In this document: one piece after another, positions 22,219-30,435 of the stretch
Layout of the letters: each line of letters starts with the position of its first letter
How positions within the stretch are numbered: position 1 is the stretch's first letter
Source of the DNA: Micromonospora humi
Lineage (GTDB): Bacteria; Actinomycetota; Actinomycetes; Mycobacteriales; Micromonosporaceae
Length of the DNA stretch: 64,000 nucleotides
Assembly (NCBI RefSeq): GCF_900090105.1
Contig: NZ_FMDM01000002.1
Location: forward strand, 422,995-486,994
Reading direction: 5' to 3'
The notes under the pieces: generated by a model
Database searches by the model: none
Told to the model about the DNA's origin: nothing
What the model saw: only the letters and a program-made list of their open reading frames with translations
Made by a program: the position numbers and the translations under genes

Positions 22219-24684
22219 CACGGTGAGCAGGTCGTGGAACCGCACGCCGGAGCGGGCCGGCGCCTCGAAGGCGTGGTAGGCGGCGATGGTCGGGTCGACG
22301 TTGAAGTAGCAGTAGCTGCCCATCCCCCAGCCCTCGAACGAGGTGACGCTGTCGGCGACCTTGAACGCCGCGTACCCGACCCGTGAGCCGTTGGTCCAGG
22401 CGGCCGCGTTCGGCGGGTCGTACGGCAGCTCGTTCTGGAAGAAGATGGTCCGTCCGTTCTCGCCGTTCCAGATCACCTCGTGCTTCTGGTAGTGCTCGAC
22501 GAAGAGGCCGAGCGCGGTGACGTTGTCGCCGTTGACGATCAGGCCGGTGTCGGCGGTGTTCACGGTCCAGCCGATGCCGGTGCCGTGGTCGCCGCGCCAG
22601 GCCCAGATGTGGTCGATCAGCGCGTCGTCCTGATTGACCACCAGGCTGGTGGTGGCCTTGCCGGCGTGCGCGCCGCCGATCCGGAAGAACACGTCCTGGA
22701 TCGAGGTGGGGTCGGCGGTGTGTCGCGCCGCCGACCCGGCCGGGCCGACCTGGAGCAGCACCGGCGAGTTGACCGCGCCGGCGTCGAACAGCAGCCCGGC
22801 CAGGCGCACGCCGTCGACGTCGGCGACGGTCATCGGCACCACGCCGTTCTGCGGCACCAGCGTCGGGTAGCCGAGGCCGAGCACCACAGTGCCGGCCCGG
22901 TTGACCGCGACGGTCTGGTCGACGGAGTAGACGCCGGGGGTGAACAGCAGGTTGAGCCCCTGGGCCAGGGCGGCGTTGATGGTCGAGGCCGAGTCGCCGG
23001 GCTTGGCGACGTAGAACTGGCTCAGCGGGATCGAGGTGCCGGCCGTCGCCCCGCCCAGCCAGGACGCCCCGCTGGCGTTGGTCCGGGTGGACGGCACGAA
23101 CACCTGGTAGGCGCCGGCGGCGTCGAGGTAGAGGTAGGGCACGTCCCGGCTGACCGGGGTCTGCGCCAGCGTGGTGTACGGCGGGTTGGGGAAGCTGGTG
23201 GCCGGCGCGCCGACGACGCCGGAGTTGGTCACGTTCCAGACCGCGTTGAGGTAGCCGCCCACGTTGCTGTCGCGGGTGTACCACTGCTGCTGCGAGTAGG
23301 GCTGGACGACGCCGGTCACCCGGCTGTCCGCTATGTAGCCGCCGCTGGCCCAGCCGTAGCCGTTCGGGGCCAGGTTGAGGTCGCCCTGGATGTCCATCCG
23401 GCGGAACGGCGCGGCCTGCGACACCGCCCAGCGGGTGAACCCGGCGGACGGGTAGACCCGCATGTTCGCCGCGGAGCGCCAGAAGTTCTGGGTGGCGTTG
23501 CCGTTGAACCAGCCGGCGTCCACCGTGACGTCGCCGTGGATCCGCACGTCGCCGGGGTTCCGGCCGAGGCCCATGATCGAGGTGTAGAAGCCGATCTGCG
23601 CGTTGATGCCGGAGTAGTCGCCCGGCTTGAACATCAGCGCGTACCGCTGGGTGCCGAACTGGTTGGACTCCTGGGTGCGGAAGACGGTGTCGAGCTGGCC
23701 CTGGATGGTGGCGGCGGACATCGACGGGTCGAAGGTGAGCACGTTGGGCCCGAGCGAGCCGCCGCCCGGGATGGTGCCGCCGCCGGTGGTGTTGACCGCG
23801 ACCTCCCACAGCGAGTAGCCGTAGCCGGTGGCCCGCGCGGTGCCGTACACCCGCAGGTAGCGGCCGGACCCGGTGACGGTCACCGTGTCGGTGCCGCCGT
23901 CGCCGGTGGTGGTGCCGTACACGGTGGTCCAGGTGGCGCCGTCGGTCGAGGTCTGGATCTGGTACGCCCGCGCGTACGCCGCCTCCCAACTCAGCACCAC
24001 CCGGCAGAGGGTGCGGACGCTACCGAGGTCGACCCGGAGCCACTGCGGGTCGGCGGCGGCGCTGGCCCAGCGGGTGCCCGGGTCGCCGTCGACAGCGGCG
24101 GAGGCGGGGGTGCCGGCGTTCTCGGTGGACGAGGCGGTGGCCGGCCGGCCCTGCGCGGCGTTGGTCGCGGTGTCGCAGCCGCTGCCGCCGCCGGTCGTGC
24201 CGTAGACCTGGAACTCCCAGAGCGAGTAGCCGTACGCGGTGGCCCGCGCGGTGCCGTACACCCGCACGTAGCGTCCGGTGCCGCTGACCGTCAGGTCGTC
24301 GGTGCCGCCGTCGCCGCTCGAGGTGCTGAACACGGTGGTCCAGGTGGCGCCGTCGGTCGAGGTCTGCACCTGGTACGCCCGCGCGTACGCGCCCTCCCAG
24401 GCCAGGCTGACCCGGGAGACGGTGGCGGTGGCGCCGAGGTCGACCTGGATCCACTGGGGATCGGCGAACGCGCTCGACCAGCGGGTGCCGGCGTTGCCGT
24501 CGGTGGCGTTGGACGCCGGCGTGCCGGCGTTCTCGGTGGAGGAGGCGGTGGTGGGCCGGCCCTGCGACAGCAGCGGATCGGCGGCCCGGGCCGGGCCGGG
24601 CGGCGCGACCAGCGCCACGGCGGCGAGCAGGGCGGTCAGCGCGGCGAGGAACGGCCGGCGGCGTCTGGACGGTACGGGTGACAT
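22117..24684 (-). CDS. Secreted beta-helix protein with two discoidin (F5/8 C, CBM32) domains
   Basis: An 855-residue secreted protein. ATG 24684 is chosen since GGAG lies 6 bases upstream. The signal peptide (1-35) is followed by two near-identical F5/8 type C domains (about 36-165 and 175-300; both contain ASSTENAGTPAS and ATDGNAGTRWSSA or AVDGDPGTRWASA), a Gly linker, and a large parallel beta-helix region (about 320-855; MFKPGDYSGINAQIGFYTSI, then IMGLGRNPGDVRIHG). The C-terminal module resembles actinobacterial proteins mislabelled adenylyl cyclase and is related in fold to GH55-like double beta-helices. A carbohydrate-active role on a glycan surface is likely; the catalytic residues are not identified. 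Confidence 0.85.
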   Translation of the reverse strand: MSPVPSRRRRPFLAALTALLAAVALVAPPGPARAADPLLSQGRPTTASSTENAGTPASNATDGNAGTRWSSAFADPQWIQVDLGATATVSRVSLAWEGAYARAYQVQTSTDGATWTTVFSTSSGDGGTDDLTVSGTGRYVRVYGTARATAYGYSLWEFQVYGTTGGGSGCDTATNAAQGRPATASSTENAGTPASAAVDGDPGTRWASAAADPQWLRVDLGSVRTLCRVVLSWEAAYARAYQIQTSTDGATWTTVYGTTTGDGGTDTVTVTGSGRYLRVYGTARATGYGYSLWEVAVNTTGGGTIPGGGSLGPNVLTFDPSMSAATIQGQLDTVFRTQESNQFGTQRYALMFKPGDYSGINAQIGFYTSIMGLGRNPGDVRIHGDVTVDAGWFNGNATQNFWRSAANMRVYPSAGFTRWAVSQAAPFRRMDIQGDLNLAPNGYGWASGGYIADSRVTGVVQPYSQQQWYTRDSNVGGYLNAVWNVTNSGVVGAPATSFPNPPYTTLAQTPVSRDVPYLYLDAAGAYQVFVPSTRTNASGASWLGGATAGTSIPLSQFYVAKPGDSASTINAALAQGLNLLFTPGVYSVDQTVAVNRAGTVVLGLGYPTLVPQNGVVPMTVADVDGVRLAGLLFDAGAVNSPVLLQVGPAGSAARHTADPTSIQDVFFRIGGAHAGKATTSLVVNQDDALIDHIWAWRGDHGTGIGWTVNTADTGLIVNGDNVTALGLFVEHYQKHEVIWNGENGRTIFFQNELPYDPPNAAAWTNGSRVGYAAFKVADSVTSFEGWGMGSYCYFNVDPTIAAYHAFEAPARSGVRFHDLLTVSLGGNGSITHVINDTGATAQGTATVPVNLVSYP

Positions 24685-24800
24685 GGGCATCTCCGGGACG
24701 GGTGGAGTGCGGGTCGGGGATTCCGGGCGTGGCGTGGTGCCTGCCCGTGCGCAGGACCCTCCCGGTACGCAGTGGCGTATGTCAATTCCCGCAGCGCCGC

Positions 24801-24836
24801 TCCGGACCTTTTTTCGCGCCTTGTGAAAAGTCCGGA
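24801..24836 (-). terminator. Terminator after the HxlR-peroxiredoxin gene
   Basis: On the minus strand an imperfect hairpin, TCCGGAC-TTTTC pairing with GAAAAAAGGTCCGGA (24801-24836), starts 1 base past the gene's TAG. It would insulate the following beta-helix gene. Confidence 0.5.
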
Positions 24837-24837
24837 A

Positions 24838-25725
24838 CTAACTGTCGGGGAGGGCGCGCCGGCGCACCTCGGCCAGCATCTCGTCGACCGAGCCGGCCGG
24901 ATCGGTGATCGGGAACTGCACCGCCCGCACCACGGCCGACGGGTCGACCAGCAGGGTGAGCCGCTTGAACCGGACCACCCCGCCGGCGCGGAAGGTGGGC
25001 AGCAGCAGGCCGGCGGCGAGGCGGGCGTCCTCGTCGGCGAGAAGCGGATACGGCAGCCGGGCGTGCGTGACGAACGCGGCCAGCTGGTCGGGGCGCTGGG
25101 TGCTGACGCCGCGCACCTCCGCCCCGGCGGCCCGGAACGACGGGTGGCGGTCGGCGTACGTGCGGGACTCCAGCGTGCACCCGACGGCGCCGGGGATGTC
25201 CGCCCAGGCCGGCGGCAGGCCGGGCGCGCCCGGCGCGAAGGCGCCCGGGAACAGGTAGAGCACGGTCCACCGGCCGGGCACGGCGGGCGCCTCCACGGCG
25301 CCGTCGTGCCGGGTCAGCTCCAGCGGGGGCAGCCGCCGGCCGACGAGCCGGTGCATCCGACGTGCCTCGGCCGAGCCGGCGTCCGCGGCGCCGGTCACCG
25401 TGCCGTCGCCCATCACGTGCCGGGTGCCCCAGTCCTGGAGCGCCACCAGCACCGGCAGCAGGCCCTCGCCCTTGGCGGTCAGCAGGTAGTCGTGGCGCGG
25501 AGGGTGCAGCGAGTAGGGCTCGCGCCGCAGCACGCCCTGGTCGACCAGGCCGCCGAGCCGTTCGGTGAGCGCGCGCCGGCTGACCCCCAGCTCGCGCTGC
25601 ACGGCGTCGAACCGGGTCGTGCCGCCGGCGATCTCGCGGACGATCAGCACCGCCCACCAGTCGCCGAGCACGCCGAGCGCCTGCGCGATGCCGCAGTCCG
25701 CATCCTCGAGTCCGGCCCGCTTCAC
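24838..25725 (-). CDS. HxlR-type regulator fused to a peroxiredoxin-like domain
   Basis: A 295-residue fusion. Residues 1-105 are an HxlR winged helix with the N-terminal conserved Cys11 (DADCGIAQALGVLGDWW) and the DNA helix ELGVSRRALTERLGGL. Residues about 130-290 have a thioredoxin/peroxiredoxin fold (LYLFPGAFAPG, GVSTQRPDQLAAFV, LPYPLLADEDARLA, FKRLTLLVDPSAVV). In related redoxins the loop reads GCTxxSC; here it is GCTLESR, so Cys183 remains but the second Cys is Arg188. The protein probably couples thiol or peroxide chemistry to DNA binding. It faces an MFS gene across a palindromic operator. Confidence 0.88.
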   Translation of the reverse strand: MKRAGLEDADCGIAQALGVLGDWWAVLIVREIAGGTTRFDAVQRELGVSRRALTERLGGLVDQGVLRREPYSLHPPRHDYLLTAKGEGLLPVLVALQDWGTRHVMGDGTVTGAADAGSAEARRMHRLVGRRLPPLELTRHDGAVEAPAVPGRWTVLYLFPGAFAPGAPGLPPAWADIPGAVGCTLESRTYADRHPSFRAAGAEVRGVSTQRPDQLAAFVTHARLPYPLLADEDARLAAGLLLPTFRAGGVVRFKRLTLLVDPSAVVRAVQFPITDPAGSVDEMLAEVRRRALPDS

Positions 25726-25748
25726 CTGTCACCCCCGGGACGACTATA

Positions 25749-25771
25749 GTCCGTTCCAGATTGGAACTCAC
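25749..25771. promoter_or_regulatory. Palindromic HxlR operator candidate
   Basis: AGTccGTTCCAgatTGGAACtcACT is symmetric over 25 positions centred between the two divergent starts; the core GTTCCA-N3-TGGAAC is 25753-25767. HxlR dimers bind such sites, so it likely controls both the regulator and the MFS gene. Confidence 0.65.
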
Positions 25772-25795
25772 TGGCTCGGATCGGGGGTTGGCGGC

Positions 25796-27058
25796 ATGTC
25801 CGTCGAGCATCGGGCCGGGGTGTTCTGGCGCTGGTGGGCCGCCGGCACCACCAGCTATCTGGGGTCGGCGGTCGGTGCGGTGGCGTTGCCGCTCACCGCG
25901 CTGACCGTGCTGGACGCGTCGGCGTTCGAGATGGGTCTGGTCGCCGCCGCCGGCTACGTCGCCTGGCTGGTGATCGGCCTGCCGGCCGGCGTGATCGTGC
26001 AACGGCTCCCGCTGCGCGGCGCGCAGGTGGGCGCCGACCTGGCTCGCGCCGTGGCGGTGGCGTCGGTGCCGCTGGCCTGGTGGTGGGGTTGGCTCACGGT
26101 CGCGCAACTGGTCGTCGTGGCACTCGTGGTCAGCTTCGCCAACGTGCTGTTCGACGTCGCCAACTCGACGTTCCTGCCCACCGTGGTCCCCCGCGAGCAA
26201 CTGCACGCCCGCAACAGCCTCACCTCCGCCACGCACGCCGCCACCCAGCTCGGCGGCCCGTCCCTGGGTGGGGTCGCGGTGCAGGCGCTCGGCGCGGTGC
26301 CGGCCGCGCTCGTCGACGCGGTCAGCTACCTCGTCTCCGCCGCGCTGCTCGGCTCGCTGCCGGCCCGCCGCACCGACGCGCCCGACCGGTGGCCCCCGGT
26401 GCGGGCGATGATCGGCGAAGGCTGGCGGTACGTCACGCGGCACCCGGTGCTGGGACCGACCATGTGGACCGCCACCGCGGTGAACTTCGTCTGCGGCGCC
26501 CAACTCGCCGTCTACCCGCTCTACCTGGTCCGCGAGCTGCACGCGCCACCCGCGCTGGTCGGCGTGCTGCTCGCCGTCGAGGGCGTCGGCTCGCTCGTCG
26601 GCGCGGCCCTGACCCCGTGGATCACCGGACGGTGGGGCACGGCGCGCTCGCTGGTGGTCGCCTGCCTGGTGTCGGTCGGCGGCGCGGCCCTGGTGCCGGT
26701 GGGCGCGGGCGCACCGGCGTACCTGGCCTTCGCCGCCGGGAACGTGCTCTTCGCCGGCGGTGTGGTGGTGCTCAGCGTGACCACCCGCACCTACCGGCAG
26801 ACCGCCAGCCCGCCCGGCCTGCTCTCCCGGGTGATGGCCACGGTCCGCTTCGTGTCCTGGGGCGCCATCCCGGTCGGCGGGCTGCTCGCCGGCGCCCTCG
26901 CCGGGCCCGCCGGCGCCCGGGCCACCCTGTTCTGCTTCGCCGCGGCCACCGCGCTGGCCCCGCTCACCCTGCTCCTCTCCCCGATCCGGCGGCTGCGCGA
27001 CCTGACCGACCTGCGCGTCGACGCGCCGGGCGCACCGGAGCCGGTCGCCGCGCCCTGA
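25796..27058 (+). CDS. MFS transporter (multidrug/siderophore exporter-like)
   Basis: A 420-residue membrane protein with about 12 hydrophobic segments. The N-terminus FWRWWAAGTTSYLGSAVGAV, then ALPLTALTVLDASAFEMGL and the NVLFDVANSTFLPTVVPREQ segment are typical of the EntS/MFS_3 exporter group; LVGVLLAVEGVGSLVGAALT begins the second half. The start is ATG 25796. It is divergent from the HxlR-peroxiredoxin regulator and shares its operator, so it is the probable target, perhaps exporting a redox-active or electrophilic toxicant. The substrate is not deducible. Confidence 0.9.
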   Translation: MSVEHRAGVFWRWWAAGTTSYLGSAVGAVALPLTALTVLDASAFEMGLVAAAGYVAWLVIGLPAGVIVQRLPLRGAQVGADLARAVAVASVPLAWWWGWLTVAQLVVVALVVSFANVLFDVANSTFLPTVVPREQLHARNSLTSATHAATQLGGPSLGGVAVQALGAVPAALVDAVSYLVSAALLGSLPARRTDAPDRWPPVRAMIGEGWRYVTRHPVLGPTMWTATAVNFVCGAQLAVYPLYLVRELHAPPALVGVLLAVEGVGSLVGAALTPWITGRWGTARSLVVACLVSVGGAALVPVGAGAPAYLAFAAGNVLFAGGVVVLSVTTRTYRQTASPPGLLSRVMATVRFVSWGAIPVGGLLAGALAGPAGARATLFCFAAATALAPLTLLLSPIRRLRDLTDLRVDAPGAPEPVAAP

Positions 27059-27068
27059 GACACCGCGG

Positions 27069-28142
27069 TCAGTCCGGCAGCACCGCCGCCGCCACCCGAC
27101 GCGCCCGGCCCGGCGCGGTGAGCACGTCGACGTTGTCGACGTACTGGTCCACCGCGCCGACCGGCGGGCGCCCGCGCAGCTCCGGGTCGACGATCGCGGC
27201 GCGCAGCGCCTCGACGAGCCGCCCCGCGTGCAGCACCAGGAACGGCCGGTCGTGGAACGGCCGCGCCGCCGGGTCCACGGGCGCGGCCAGGCCGACGTCG
27301 TTGGTCCAGCCGGCCAGCGTCTCCAGCGCCCGCACCAGGCCGGCCTGCCGGGCCGCCCAGTCACCGCCGCCGAGCGCGACGGCCAACGCGTCCACCACCG
27401 GCCCCGCCGCCGGCAGGCCGGCGAAGACCGTGCCCAGCCACTTCGGGTACGGGGGCCAGCGGCGGTGCAGCAGCAGGCCGAGGCGCATCAGGTCGCGGGC
27501 CAGCCCGGCCGTGACCACCCGGCTGCCCAGCTCGTCGCCGACCTCGGCGCAGCGACCGGCCAGGTGCTCGGCCTGCGCCACCCGCTGCCAACACGCTGCC
27601 AACACGTGACGCCAGACGTCGTCCGGGTACCACGCCAGCCGGGCCCGGACGGCCGTGAGCGCGCCGCCCAGCCCGTCGTGGAACACCGCGCCCGCGGTCA
27701 GCTCCGCCAGCCGCTGCGTCGGTGTGGCCAGCCAGTCCGCCGTCGACAGGCCGGCGCGCGGGTCGACGCCCAACCGGTCCCGCAGCCACGACCCCAGCTC
27801 GTCGACGCTCACCCCGTGCCGGTCGCCGTCCGCGCGGACCACGCCGAGCCGGACCGTCGGGCCACCGGCGAACCGGGCCGGCCAGCCGAGGAACTCCGCC
27901 GGCAGCTCCGCGTCGAGCGCCGCCCGCACCGCCGCGATCCGCGTCGCGTCCGCCACGAAGAGCTGGGTACGCGGACCCCAGTCGTGGTCGGTGGAGCGGG
28001 GCGTGTCGAGACCGAACAGCTCCGAGCCGCCGTCGAGCAGACCGGCGGAGTACGGCAGGCCGGGCAACCGCCGGGCCAGCAGCGGGGCCACCACCTCGTC
28101 GTGGAACCGGCGGGCCAGGATCAGACCGGGTACGAACGTCAC
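27069..28142 (-). CDS. DUF4037 (nucleotidyltransferase-fold) protein
   Basis: A 357-residue protein. The start is GTG 28142; the open frame continues upstream over the divergent exonuclease start, so the longer form is unlikely. LDGGSELFGLDTPRSTDHDW is the GS...D(x)D segment of a nucleotidyltransferase fold, followed by a helical C-terminal domain with RLAWYPDDVWRHVLAACW. This matches actinobacterial DUF4037 proteins, which are probable but unproven nucleotidyltransferases and possibly aminoglycoside-modifying-like. Convergent with the MFS gene, leaving only 10 bases between the stops. Confidence 0.8.
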   Translation of the reverse strand: MTFVPGLILARRFHDEVVAPLLARRLPGLPYSAGLLDGGSELFGLDTPRSTDHDWGPRTQLFVADATRIAAVRAALDAELPAEFLGWPARFAGGPTVRLGVVRADGDRHGVSVDELGSWLRDRLGVDPRAGLSTADWLATPTQRLAELTAGAVFHDGLGGALTAVRARLAWYPDDVWRHVLAACWQRVAQAEHLAGRCAEVGDELGSRVVTAGLARDLMRLGLLLHRRWPPYPKWLGTVFAGLPAAGPVVDALAVALGGGDWAARQAGLVRALETLAGWTNDVGLAAPVDPAARPFHDRPFLVLHAGRLVEALRAAIVDPELRGRPPVGAVDQYVDNVDVLTAPGRARRVAAAVLPD

Positions 28143-28204
28143 CCGACCAGTCTGCGCAACCGCCGTCCCCCATCTCGTCCCAGGGGTGTGCCACCCTGTT
28201 GCGC

Positions 28205-29128
28205 GTGGCACACCGACCCCCGATCCTGCTGATCGACTCCCCCAGCCTCTACTTCCGCGCCTACTTCGGCATCCCGGAGTCGGCCGCGAGGACCGACGAC
28301 GGCCAGCCGGTCAACGCGGTGCGCGGCTTCCTCGACATGCTCGCCCAGCTGGTCCGCACCCGGCGGCCCGACCGGATGATCTGCGCCATGGACCACGACT
28401 GGCGGCCGGCGTGGCGGGTGGAGCTGCTGCCGTCGTACAAGGCGCACCGGGTCGCGCCGGAGGGCGGCGAGGTCGTGCCGGACACGCTGTCCCCGCAGGT
28501 GCCGATGATCCTGGAGGTCCTCGACGCGCTGGGCGTCCCGGTGGTCGGCGCCACCGGCTACGAGGCCGACGACGTGCTGGGCACGCTCTCGGTGACCCAG
28601 CCCGGCCCGGTCGAGGTGGTCTCCGGTGACCGCGACCTGTTCCAGCTCGTCGACGACGCCCACCCGACGCGCCTGCTCTACGTCGGTCGGGGCGTGGCCA
28701 AGCTGGACGACTGCGACGACGCCGCGGTCCGCGCCCGCTACGGCGTGCCCGCCGACCGGTACGCCGACTTCGCCGCGCTGCGCGGCGACCCGAGCGACGG
28801 CCTGCCCGGCGTGCCCGGCGTGGGCGAGAAGACCGCCGCCCGCCTGATCGACCGCTACGGCGGGCTCGACGGCATCCTGGCCGCGCTGGACGACCCCGGT
28901 TCCGGCTTCGCACCCGGGCTGCGCGGCAAGCTCGACGGCGCCCGCGACTACCTGGCGGTGGCGCCGAAGGTGGTCCGGGTCGCCACCGACGTTCCGCTGC
29001 CCGAGCTGGACGCGACGCTGCCGACGTCCCCCGCCGACCCGGACCGGTTGCTGGAGCTGGCCCAGCGCTGGAACCTGGCCGGCTCCTGCCGACGCCTGGT
29101 CGACGCGCTCGCCGCCCCCCGCACCTGA
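28205..29128 (+). CDS. 5'-3' exonuclease (flap endonuclease family)
   Basis: A 307-residue nuclease homologous to the N-terminal domain of DNA polymerase I. The start is GTG 28205. Conserved acidic clusters are LIDSPSLYFRAYFG, AMDHDWRP, GYEADDVLGTL and VVSGDRDLFQLVDD. The H3TH DNA-binding motif reads GDPSDGLPGVPGVGEKTAAR and is followed by LIDRYGGLDGI. These form the two-metal active site. It should remove RNA primers or 5' flaps. Stand-alone copies are usual in actinobacteria beside a full PolA elsewhere. Divergent from the DUF4037 gene with a 62-base promoter region. Confidence 0.94.
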   Translation: MAHRPPILLIDSPSLYFRAYFGIPESAARTDDGQPVNAVRGFLDMLAQLVRTRRPDRMICAMDHDWRPAWRVELLPSYKAHRVAPEGGEVVPDTLSPQVPMILEVLDALGVPVVGATGYEADDVLGTLSVTQPGPVEVVSGDRDLFQLVDDAHPTRLLYVGRGVAKLDDCDDAAVRARYGVPADRYADFAALRGDPSDGLPGVPGVGEKTAARLIDRYGGLDGILAALDDPGSGFAPGLRGKLDGARDYLAVAPKVVRVATDVPLPELDATLPTSPADPDRLLELAQRWNLAGSCRRLVDALAAPRT

Positions 29129-29211
29129 GCGCGGACCCACCCGGCGGCAGCGCCGCGGCTCACCCCCGCCGAGGCTCTGCCCCGGCCGAGCCCACCCCGT
29201 GGAGGGCCGGA

Positions 29212-29234
29212 CGGCGGCAGCGGTCTCGCCGCCG
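29212..29234 (-). terminator. Short hairpin after the MHYT gene
   Basis: CGGCGGC (29212-29218) pairs with GCCGCCG (29228-29234) across a 9-base loop, 2 bases past the MHYT stop. It is weak compared with the other hairpins of this window. Confidence 0.3.
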
Positions 29235-29236
29235 GG

Positions 29237-30280
29237 TCAGGTGCGCGGGTCGGACTTGCGGCGGGACGGGAACTGGGCGCCGGGCTGGGCCAGCGTGGAG
29301 CGGGCCCGCAAACCGACCGGATCCGGCGCGGGCTGCTCCGGCGCCACGCGGGGGGCGCGCAGCCCCACCGGGTCCGGCGCGGGCTGCTCCGGCGCCACGC
29401 GGGGGGCGCGCAGCCCCACCGGGTCCGGCGCGGGCTGCTCCGGCGCCACGCGGGGGGCGCGCAGGCCCACCGGATCCGGCGCCGCCTCGGGCACCGGCGT
29501 GGCGCCGTCGAGCCGGGCGGCCACGTACGCGGCCCCGGCCCGGTCGTCGTCGGACGGCGCGGCGAGCAGCGCGTAGACCAGCCCCACCACGCCGAAGATC
29601 ACGGCGAGCACGATCGGCACCAACAGACCGCTGACCTCGGTGCCGGTGGTGGCGCCGCGACCCTCGTGCAGGTGCACCGACAGCGCGCTCATGCCGGTGA
29701 AGTGCATGCCGTTCACGGCGACGCCCATGACCAGCGCGGAGGCGATGATCGCGACGCCGCGCCGGACGGTCATCGCCAGCCAGAGCGCCACCGTGGCGGC
29801 CACCAGCGCGATGACGACGGAGAGCGTCACCCGCAGCGGGTCGTAGCCGAGCGTGCCGTCCAGCCGCATGGCCGCCATTCCGGTGTAGTGCATGGCGGCC
29901 ACCCCGGCGCCGGTGAACACACCGCCGGCGAGCAACCGGACCGCGGTGAGCCGGCCGGTGCCCACGATCGCCAGGCCGATGCCGACGCCGACCATGGCGA
30001 TCACCGTGCTGGCCGCGGTCAGCGGCACGTCGTAGCGGATCCGGGTGCCGCTGACGGCGAAGCCGAGCATGGCCATGAAGTGCATCGCCCAGATGGCGGT
30101 GCCGCCGAGCGCCCAGGCCGCGAGCAGACCCCACCAGGCGCGCTGGCCGGCACCGGCGGCGGTCCGGATGCGGCCGGCGCAGACCAGGCCGAGCGCCGAG
30201 CCGAGCACGGACAGCGCGTAGCTGAGCGCGGGTGTGATCCACCCGTACTCAAAGTGATTGATCTCGCCCACGGTGACCAT
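29237..30280 (-). CDS. MHYT-domain membrane sensor with C-terminal tandem repeats
   Basis: A 347-residue membrane protein. The start is ATG 30280 (GTG 30271 is in frame with a better-spaced GGGGG). It has seven hydrophobic helices (about 10-240) with the MHYT signatures AMHFMAMLGF, AMHYTGMAAM and NGMHFTGMSA; the Met/His residues are thought to bind copper and sense O2, CO or NO. There is no GGDEF, EAL or kinase output domain. Instead the C-terminus (about 262-347) is a cytoplasmic tail with three perfect 17-residue repeats of APDPVGLRAPRVAPEQP type and a fourth partial one. A signalling role is inferred from the family. Confidence 0.9.
   Translation of the reverse strand: MVTVGEINHFEYGWITPALSYALSVLGSALGLVCAGRIRTAAGAGQRAWWGLLAAWALGGTAIWAMHFMAMLGFAVSGTRIRYDVPLTAASTVIAMVGVGIGLAIVGTGRLTAVRLLAGGVFTGAGVAAMHYTGMAAMRLDGTLGYDPLRVTLSVVIALVAATVALWLAMTVRRGVAIIASALVMGVAVNGMHFTGMSALSVHLHEGRGATTGTEVSGLLVPIVLAVIFGVVGLVYALLAAPSDDDRAGAAYVAARLDGATPVPEAAPDPVGLRAPRVAPEQPAPDPVGLRAPRVAPEQPAPDPVGLRAPRVAPEQPAPDPVGLRARSTLAQPGAQFPSRRKSDPRT
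29316..29482. repeat. 51-bp tandem repeat in the MHYT gene
   Basis: Three units (29316-29366, 29367-29417, 29418-29468) and 14 bases of a fourth differ by only one or two bases, and the period is a multiple of three. They encode the 17-residue Pro-rich repeats. The near identity implies recent or ongoing slippage or gene conversion. Confidence 0.95.
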
Positions 30281-30346
30281 CCCCCGATCCGCTACCGACG
30301 CGTAACCCTCGCGCCCCGCAATGATCCGGCAATGCCTGACCAGGCA

Positions 30347-30382
30347 CGACAGCACCCCCCGAGTGTTCGGGGGGTGGTGTCG
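30347..30382 (-). terminator. Terminator after helY
   Basis: A 16-bp stem with one G-G mismatch (30347-30362 with 30367-30382) and loop GTGT lies about 54 bases past the helicase stop and upstream of the MHYT start. It separates the two minus-strand genes. Confidence 0.65.
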
Positions 30383-30435
30383 TGATGACGCAGCGATGCG
30401 TCGATTCTCGGGGCGTTGGTGACCGGAAGTGATCG

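Noticed and set aside
22480..24681. A 733-codon open frame antisense to the discoidin/beta-helix gene.
   Set aside because: It has no ribosome site or domain and is Gly/Ala/Val/Arg-rich nonsense typical of frames opposite a GC-rich gene; the minus strand has a signal peptide and domains.
24782..27364. An 860-codon minus-strand frame spanning the HxlR and MFS genes.
   Set aside because: It crosses two well-supported divergent genes and has no recognisable sequence.
29316..29482. The 51-bp repeats as a CRISPR array.
   Set aside because: Units are contiguous with no unique spacers and are in frame within a coding sequence; the same holds for 62042-62131.
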